From positions 1-38,490 of the forward strand of contig JBGPIT010000007.1 of NCBI GenBank assembly GCA_041485125.1: a stretch of DNA of 38,490 nucleotides. The letters run 5' to 3'. This document shows positions 34,106 through 38,490 of the stretch, one piece after another. A program made the translations under genes and the position numbers. Each line of letters opens with the position of its first letter. The stretch's first letter is position 1. Source of the DNA: JBGPIT01 sp041485125 (GTDB taxonomy: Bacteria > Desulfobacterota > Binatia > UTPRO1). The notes beneath the pieces are model-generated. The model did no database searches. It saw only the letters and a program-made list of their open reading frames with translations, and had not been told where the DNA came from.

Positions 34106-34876
34106 TCAGATGGCGTGCTGTACCGACATCGGGAAGGGGCACGGCCGGAGCAGCGAGCGGAGGATCACGCGAACGGCGGTCGGCATGAAGATCACGCCGG
34201 TGTGGCTCGCGAGCGCGCGGTCTGCGCTGGTGATGGTCGAGAGCACGACGTTCCCGGCACCCGCGATCGCGCACACCCGTGGCGGCGCGATCAGATCACG
34301 TGGCGAGGAGATCGTCGTGACACGGTTGGCGTAGGGCTCGATCTGCTCGTACAGCACACGCGAGTCGCGCGCGCGCACGCCGAGCACGCGTTCGGCGAGC
34401 TGCTGCAGCGGGCGCCACGGCGTGCCGCCGAGGATCGGGCTCGCGACCGCGACCACTTGCCCGATGGCGTCCGGACATTGCGCCAAGACGGCGAACGCCT
34501 GCAGGCCACCGAGCGAATGCCCGACGATTCGCACCGGCCTTCCCGTGGCGGCCGCGATCTCGTCTACGCGTTTGCACAGGCGTTCGACGTACGGAATGAA
34601 ACGGCGGCAGTTGAAAAGGTCGTCGATGTGGACGCTGTATCCAGCGCGGCGGAGCATCCGTGCGAACGGCGCGTAGTAGTAGGGGTGGCTCATGAAACCG
34701 CCGATGACCAGCACCGGCGAGTCGTCGCTGGCGGCGACGTCGTCTTCCTCGCCCAGCGCGTAGGCCGAAGAGACACCAGTGTGGGCGCGGAGCGCGGAGA
34801 GACCGGTCCACGGCGAATGCACGGCCTCGCGGTAGAGTGGCGTGAGCAGTCGGATCAGGGTGTCACGCGCGGCCAT
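34106..34876 (-). CDS. Lipase-like alpha/beta hydrolase
   Basis: The 256-residue protein has the alpha/beta hydrolase order: an oxyanion-side segment VLVIGGFMSHP, a nucleophile elbow GHSLGG with Ser121, a likely acid in SSPRDLIAPP and a likely base His in ALASHTGVIF. The fold resembles triacylglycerol lipase/esterase relatives (PGAP1/LipB-like). There is no signal peptide, so it is probably cytoplasmic. The substrate is unknown. ATG 34876 (MAARDTL) is preferred over a TTG six codons earlier. Neither has a good Shine-Dalgarno. Confidence 0.87.
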   Translation of the reverse strand: MAARDTLIRLLTPLYREAVHSPWTGLSALRAHTGVSSAYALGEEDDVAASDDSPVLVIGGFMSHPYYYAPFARMLRRAGYSVHIDDLFNCRRFIPYVERLCKRVDEIAAATGRPVRIVGHSLGGLQAFAVLAQCPDAIGQVVAVASPILGGTPWRPLQQLAERVLGVRARDSRVLYEQIEPYANRVTTISSPRDLIAPPRVCAIAGAGNVVLSTITSADRALASHTGVIFMPTAVRVILRSLLRPCPFPMSVQHAI

Positions 34877-34902
34877 GACAGAGGCAGAGTGCAACCGCCA
34901 TG

Positions 34903-34920
34903 CCCGACGCCACCGTCGGG
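34903..34920. repeat. Small hairpin between hpnH and the lipase-like gene
   Basis: CCCGACG (34903-34909) and CGTCGGG (34914-34920) are perfect arms around a four-base loop, 26 bases before the hydrolase start. It may be a weak terminator for hpnH. The rest of the 255-base gap (34877-35131) shows nothing convincing. Confidence 0.35.
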
Positions 34921-35131
34921 AAGTGTAGTCCGGGCGCGACCGCGCGGAGCCGCGGACCGCCGCGCCGTGTCGCGATCGTCACTCCCGCGACGCTCGCTGT
35001 GCCACGCACGCGCGCACGGACGGCGCGAACGACGTGCGAGATGACTAGGAGCCGCCACGCCGCGGCACGCTATGCTGCGAGCCGCGAGGTTGCGACGGAC
35101 GATGCTGGCGGGGGAGCGACGCGCCTCGGCG

Positions 35132-36130
35132 TCAGCCCAGGAAGTTCCACCTCGCCATCGTCCACATGTCTTTCCCGCTGTCAGGAAGCTTGCGGACGAC
35201 CGACGCCTCGAAGCCGCTGTGCATGAGGCAGTCCTTGCAACGGTGATCCTCGCGCTTCTCCCAGTAGTCCCAGTCGACGCCGTTCCAAAACTCGTCCCAG
35301 GTGGGAAAGAACTTTTCCCCGATCAAGTAGCATGGGCCTTTCCAGCCCTGGGGCGTGCGGGTGACGTTGCCCCACGGCGTGCACGGGTAGTCGCGCAGGC
35401 CGGCGGCGAACTCCAGGAAGAGCGGCGTCGAGTAGAAGCGGTAGCGCTTCGAGAGCTCGAGGACGCGCTTGAACTTCTCGTTCACCTCGTTGCGGAACAG
35501 AAAGTGGCGCTCCGGCAGGACCTCGTAGTGGTAGCCGGGCGAGAGCAGCATGCCGTCGACACCGATCGAGTCGAGGTACGCGAGCATCTGCTCGATCTCG
35601 GCCATGTCGGTCTCGCGGAAGATCGTGGTGTTGGTGCAGACGTTGTAGCCGAGCGACTTGCCGACCTTGATCATCTCGATCGCCTTCTCGAAGACGCCGG
35701 GACGATCGACCACGAAGTCGTGGGTCTTCGCCATGCCGTCGAGGTGGACGTTGATCGAGAGCCGCGAGTGCGGCGAGTTCTTCTTGTAGAAGCGGTCGAG
35801 GAGGATGCCGTTGGTGCAGAGATAGACATGCCGCTTGCGCTCGTAGGCGCCGGCGAGGAGCTCGCTGAGCTCGGGATAGATCGTCGGCTCACCGCCGCAG
35901 ATCGAGACCACCGGGGCGCCCGACTCGTCCATCGCCTTGAAGCATTCGTCGAGCGACAGACGGTCCTTGAGGTCGCCGCTATACCGTTCGGGCGAGCACC
36001 CCAAGCAGGCGAGGTTGCAGGTGTGAAGCGGCTCGAGCATGAGGACGACCGGGTAGCGCTTCTTCCCCTGCAGCCAGTTCTTGGCCTGCCACTTGAGCAT
36101 GTCGCTGGTGATGTGTGCCGGAAACCGCAT
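35132..36130 (-). CDS. hpnH: Hopanoid radical SAM enzyme HpnH (adenosylhopane synthase)
   Basis: HpnH adds the 5'-deoxyadenosyl group to diploptene, the first step of hopanoid side-chain extension. The SAM-cluster cysteines are Cys38, Cys42 and Cys45 in CNLACLGC, followed by CGGEPTIYPE and CTNGILL. The C-terminal part contains CKDCLMHSGFE. The 332-residue length and the N-terminal RYPVVLMLEPLHTC are characteristic. GGAGGGGG precedes ATG 36130, and a good promoter lies further upstream, so it can be expressed apart from hpnG. Squalene-hopene cyclase is not in the window. Confidence 0.97.
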   Translation of the reverse strand: MRFPAHITSDMLKWQAKNWLQGKKRYPVVLMLEPLHTCNLACLGCSPERYSGDLKDRLSLDECFKAMDESGAPVVSICGGEPTIYPELSELLAGAYERKRHVYLCTNGILLDRFYKKNSPHSRLSINVHLDGMAKTHDFVVDRPGVFEKAIEMIKVGKSLGYNVCTNTTIFRETDMAEIEQMLAYLDSIGVDGMLLSPGYHYEVLPERHFLFRNEVNEKFKRVLELSKRYRFYSTPLFLEFAAGLRDYPCTPWGNVTRTPQGWKGPCYLIGEKFFPTWDEFWNGVDWDYWEKREDHRCKDCLMHSGFEASVVRKLPDSGKDMWTMARWNFLG

Positions 36131-36159
36131 GAACGACCCCCTCCGCGTGTAGGCGCGAA

Positions 36160-36188
36160 ACTATATGGTTCACCATCTTACGAGGCAA
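36160..36188 (-). promoter_or_regulatory. Promoter of hpnH with inverted repeat in the spacer
   Basis: On the minus strand TTGCCT (36188-36183, 4/6) and TATAGT (36165-36160, 5/6) are 17 bases apart. ATGGTTCACCAT at 36164-36175, a small inverted repeat, overlaps the edge of the -10 element and could be an operator. The leader would be about 23 bases. Confidence 0.58.
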
Positions 36189-36229
36189 GCGAGCCGCCGA
36201 GCGCGGATCGGATCGCGCACGCCGCGCGC

Positions 36230-36967
36230 TCATCCGTTCTGCAGCGGTGCCGCGAAGAACGCCGCGAGCGCGGCGCTGAGCGTGCGCGATGCCGTCGCGA
36301 CGTGGCGACGGAGCGCGAGCACCAGCGGCCACGCGGCGGGCGCGACGATCAGCCCGGCGCGCGCCGACCAGCTCGTCGAGAGGTCCGGGGGCAAGGCCTC
36401 GAGCGAGAGGTCGGACGCATCCAGAATCGCCCGTAGCGCGAGAAACGGAATGTCCCGCGCGAGCGCGTACGCCACCAGCGCATGCGCCTCCATCTCGACC
36501 GCGACGGCACCGTAGCGCCGCGCCGCGTCCGCCTTCGCGATCGGCGTCGTGACGATCACCGGTGACGAGTAGAGCGTGCCCTCGTGATCGACGCGCAGAC
36601 CGTGCGGCAGCACCGCGACCGCGGCCGCGTGGAGCGCGGCGGGAACCTCGTAGGTCCGGCGCCCTCCCCAATCGTCGTCCCACACCACGCGTGGGGGCAC
36701 GGTCAGATCGCCGGGCAGGAGCGCCGGAACGAGCGCGCCGCCGAAACCCACCGAGACCAGCAGATCGCAGTCGAGGCCGGCCTGTTCGACGGCCCGGCCC
36801 GCCGCCGCTCCCCCGACGCCGCCCTCGAGGACGACGATCTCACGCTCGCCGGCGCGCCCCCGCCAGCATCGCACCGCGCCGCCGCGCTCGCGGCGCGGCG
36901 CGCGCAACGTCACTAGGACGGCGCGCGTCTCGGCGCGGACCGCCGTCACGACGACGAGACGTCTCAT
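36230..36967 (-). CDS. hpnG: Hopanoid-associated phosphorylase HpnG
   Basis: HpnG is a nucleoside-phosphorylase-like enzyme that removes adenine from adenosylhopane made by HpnH. The 245-residue protein follows the purine nucleoside phosphorylase/MTA nucleosidase fold: LVVVTAVRAE at the start, LLVSVGFGGALVP, and GAVAVEMEAHALVAYA, where Glu-Met-Glu contacts the ribose. ILDASDLSLE follows near the end. ATG 36967 overlaps the stop of the carotenoid-type gene as ATGA. hpnH lies 99 bases downstream, so the two hopanoid steps are neighbours. Confidence 0.93.
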   Translation of the reverse strand: MRRLVVVTAVRAETRAVLVTLRAPRRERGGAVRCWRGRAGEREIVVLEGGVGGAAAGRAVEQAGLDCDLLVSVGFGGALVPALLPGDLTVPPRVVWDDDWGGRRTYEVPAALHAAAVAVLPHGLRVDHEGTLYSSPVIVTTPIAKADAARRYGAVAVEMEAHALVAYALARDIPFLALRAILDASDLSLEALPPDLSTSWSARAGLIVAPAAWPLVLALRRHVATASRTLSAALAAFFAAPLQNG

Positions 36968-37872
36968 CGCGCATCGACGGCCGGCGCACCGACGCGCCTC
37001 GACGGCTGCGGCGGAGGTCCCACCGGGTCGAGCGGCGAGACCGGATAGTCGCGCAGATGGGCGAGCACGTCGGCGGCCGTCGCTCGTCGCTGCGCGCTCA
37101 GAAAATGGGGCACGAAGAGCGCGATCACCGGCAGATAGAGGAGCACCGCGATCGCGCCGAGCAGCCCTTCGCCGATTGCGAACGTGAGCGCGACGTTGAA
37201 GGCGAGGATGCCGAGATAGAGCAGCGGCTCGAGCAGACCGCCGTACGGGATGTGGCGGACGCCCCCACTGGCGCGGCCGAAGAACCCGCGCTGCTCGGCC
37301 CATTGGTAGAGCGCGATCGTCGTCGCGCCGACGACGAACCAGCCGACGAAGTTGCTGAGCGGCACACCGAAATAGATCCCGCCGTTCGGATAGTAGTAGA
37401 CCTGGCCGAGAAACCAGCGGTCGCCCCGCAGCGTGAGCGGATCGATCACGACGTCGAGGAGCGTCATGAGGAGCGCGCCGGTCAGGCAGACGATCCACGA
37501 GGTCGCGACCACGCGCGTCTCCGCGACTTGCACGTCCGCGCGCGTGATCACCAACGGCGCGTAGAGCAGTACCGCCAGCCGCCAGCCGAGGTAGCAAAGA
37601 AAGGTGAACGACAGGGAGTCCCAGAACGGCACGTTGCCGATCCACACCTCCTTTGGTTTGGTGGTCTCGATGTAATGGTACAGGCCGAACGGGATGCCAT
37701 TCCGCGTCGACGAGTATTCCGCCGCGAACGCCACCAGGTACGCGATCATGCTGAAGAGCGCGGTGCGTCGCCAGCCGAGGCGGGTGACGGCAACGACGAG
37801 ATAGATCGTGAAGAAGACGAAAACGTACGGACGGCCGACGACCATGCCGGCGATGCGCTCGAGCAGGCTCAT
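36964..37872 (-). CDS. Carotenoid biosynthesis-type membrane protein (CruF/DUF422-like)
   Basis: The 302-residue membrane protein has about seven to eight helices and the DUF422 pattern: AAEYSSTRNGIPFGLYHYI, VPFWDSLSFTFLCYLG, LLDVVIDPLT, and VYYYPNGGIYFGVPLSNFVGW. Family members include CruF, which hydrates the psi end of carotenoids, and enzymes acting on other polyprenoids. The substrate here is unknown. Its coupling to hpnG suggests a terpenoid lipid. The C-terminal 30 residues are Pro-rich and disordered. ATG 37872 has no clear Shine-Dalgarno but sits behind a perfect inverted repeat. Confidence 0.88.
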   Translation of the reverse strand: MSLLERIAGMVVGRPYVFVFFTIYLVVAVTRLGWRRTALFSMIAYLVAFAAEYSSTRNGIPFGLYHYIETTKPKEVWIGNVPFWDSLSFTFLCYLGWRLAVLLYAPLVITRADVQVAETRVVATSWIVCLTGALLMTLLDVVIDPLTLRGDRWFLGQVYYYPNGGIYFGVPLSNFVGWFVVGATTIALYQWAEQRGFFGRASGGVRHIPYGGLLEPLLYLGILAFNVALTFAIGEGLLGAIAVLLYLPVIALFVPHFLSAQRRATAADVLAHLRDYPVSPLDPVGPPPQPSRRVGAPAVDAR

Positions 37873-37877
37873 GACCG

Positions 37878-37897
37878 CGCCGTCTTACAAGACGGCG
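37878..37897. repeat. 20-base inverted repeat just before the carotenoid-type gene
   Basis: CGCCGTCTT (37878-37886) and AAGACGGCG (37889-37897) are perfect arms around two bases, ending five bases before the ATG at 37872. The hairpin occupies the ribosome-binding region. It may be an operator, a translational block or a terminator for the upstream barrel gene. Confidence 0.55.
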
Positions 37898-37937
37898 GCG
37901 GAAAAGCCACCGCCCCGTGCGCCCGCGTATCCCTCGA

Positions 37938-38490
37938 TCAGAAGGTGTAGCGGATCGTCACGAACCCCTCGTCGTTCTCCGCGAACTGCCCGAGCAACGA
38001 CTGTCGCGAGCCGCCGATCGCGAGAAACCCGGCGGCGACCGCGAGGTCGTCCCGTAACGCGTAGCTGACGCGCGGGATCACGGCGAAGTACCTACCCTCG
38101 ACGCCATAGATCACCACGGCTCTGGTCTCGAGCCGGTCGTCGAGCCAACGCTTGCGCACGATCCCGATCAGCTGGGTCTCGACGTCCTCGATGAGGAGGC
38201 GCCGGTCGTTGCGTAGCACGCGCGTCTGCACCACCTCGGCGACCGGCATGAAGCCCGCGACGGGACAGTCGGCGCCGATCCCCCACATGATCGCGTCGCG
38301 CTCGACGAATGCCGGCGTGACCTCACCGGCGCTGAAGTCGCGCAGGAACGCGAAGACGTCGTCGGGAACGTTGCCGTGGCCGGAGAGGTCGCGCTTGATG
38401 TTGCGCGAGAACGGCCGTCGCTCCTGGTAGGACACCTCGGCGCGCAGCGACAGACCGGCCACGGCCCATGCGAGGTCCGCCCCGCCGGCG
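37938..38490 (-). CDS. Outer-membrane beta-barrel protein, N-terminal part outside window
   Basis: The visible 183 codons are the C-terminal part of a barrel, and the frame stays open to the window edge. It shows alternating strands and ends FVTIRYTF with terminal Phe. Its last 40 residues align with the barrel at 21070-22482: VSYALRDD versus ISYELADG, GG...S..G...N..FV...Y.F in both. The two are paralogues of the DUF1302-like type. GTG 38462 is within the coding frame and is not the true start. It lies upstream of the carotenoid-type and hopanoid genes and may serve export of their lipid products, which is inference. Confidence 0.85.
   Translation of the reverse strand, partial: AGGADLAWAVAGLSLRAEVSYQERRPFSRNIKRDLSGHGNVPDDVFAFLRDFSAGEVTPAFVERDAIMWGIGADCPVAGFMPVAEVVQTRVLRNDRRLLIEDVETQLIGIVRKRWLDDRLETRAVVIYGVEGRYFAVIPRVSYALRDDLAVAAGFLAIGGSRQSLLGQFAENDEGFVTIRYTF

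Noticed and set aside
1..38490. CRISPR arrays, tRNA/rRNA genes, insertion sequences, integrase or att sites
   Set aside because: No regularly spaced repeats, tRNA-like T-loops in context, transposase motifs or terminal inverted repeats were found by eye.

Overview
The window looks like a chromosomal segment of a GC-rich (about two-thirds G+C by eye) Gram-negative bacterium. Outer-membrane traits support this: beta-barrel proteins, a LolA-like periplasmic protein, lipoproteins with Lnt, and a GspA/GspB pair. Hopanoid genes (hpnH, hpnG), an inositol-lipid cassette, a carotenoid-synthesis-type protein and a very large secreted penicillin acylase suggest an uncultured deltaproteobacterium-like lineage, possibly Binatota. 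That placement is inference. I saw no tRNA, rRNA, IS element, prophage or CRISPR array.

Layout. (1) 1-6776, minus: a tightly packed operon of family-4 uracil-DNA glycosylase, NfeD, slipin, queA, tgt, yajC and secD (cut by the left edge), with ATGA/GTGA overlaps. (2) 6898-7788, plus: a secreted Zn-dependent phospholipase C-like protein. (3) 7798-12067, minus: ino1, a CDP-alcohol phosphatidyltransferase, an unlisted 57-aa two-helix membrane protein, a flippase-like membrane protein and coaBC. They are translationally coupled behind a good sigma70-type promoter with tandem upstream repeats. (4) 12277-13749, minus: Mrp and a 2[4Fe-4S] ferredoxin. (5) 13868-16979, plus: polyprenyl diphosphate synthase, then moaA with two unrecognised proteins, behind an intergenic region rich in inverted repeats. 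(6) 17049-19909, minus: a Ca2+/cation antiporter, a gene-poor stretch, a 3D-domain protein and a cupin lipoprotein. (7) 20041-23282: a zinc alcohol dehydrogenase (plus), and a LolA-like protein coupled to an outer-membrane barrel (minus). (8) 23473-26401, plus: a beta-propeller lipoprotein and Lnt. (9) 26523-30233, minus: penicillin acylase with an extra Cys-rich C-terminal domain. (10) 30411-33320, plus: gspA-gspB with an 8-codon leader. (11) 33521-38490, minus: PKD lipoprotein, lipase-like hydrolase, hpnH, hpnG, carotenoid-type protein and a second outer-membrane barrel cut by the right edge.

Functional themes are envelope biogenesis (Sec, Lnt, GspAB, LolA-like/barrel pairs) and unusual membrane lipids (inositol phospholipid, hopanoid side chain, polyprenyl/carotenoid). 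The most interesting points are the coupled inositol-lipid operon with its small membrane protein, the moaA operon with its repeat-rich, possibly leaderless promoter, two genes lacking ATG/GTG/TTG starts, the leader peptide before gspA and the extra domain on the acylase. No known defence or mobile system is visible. Promoter calls are matches to -35/-10 consensus by eye.
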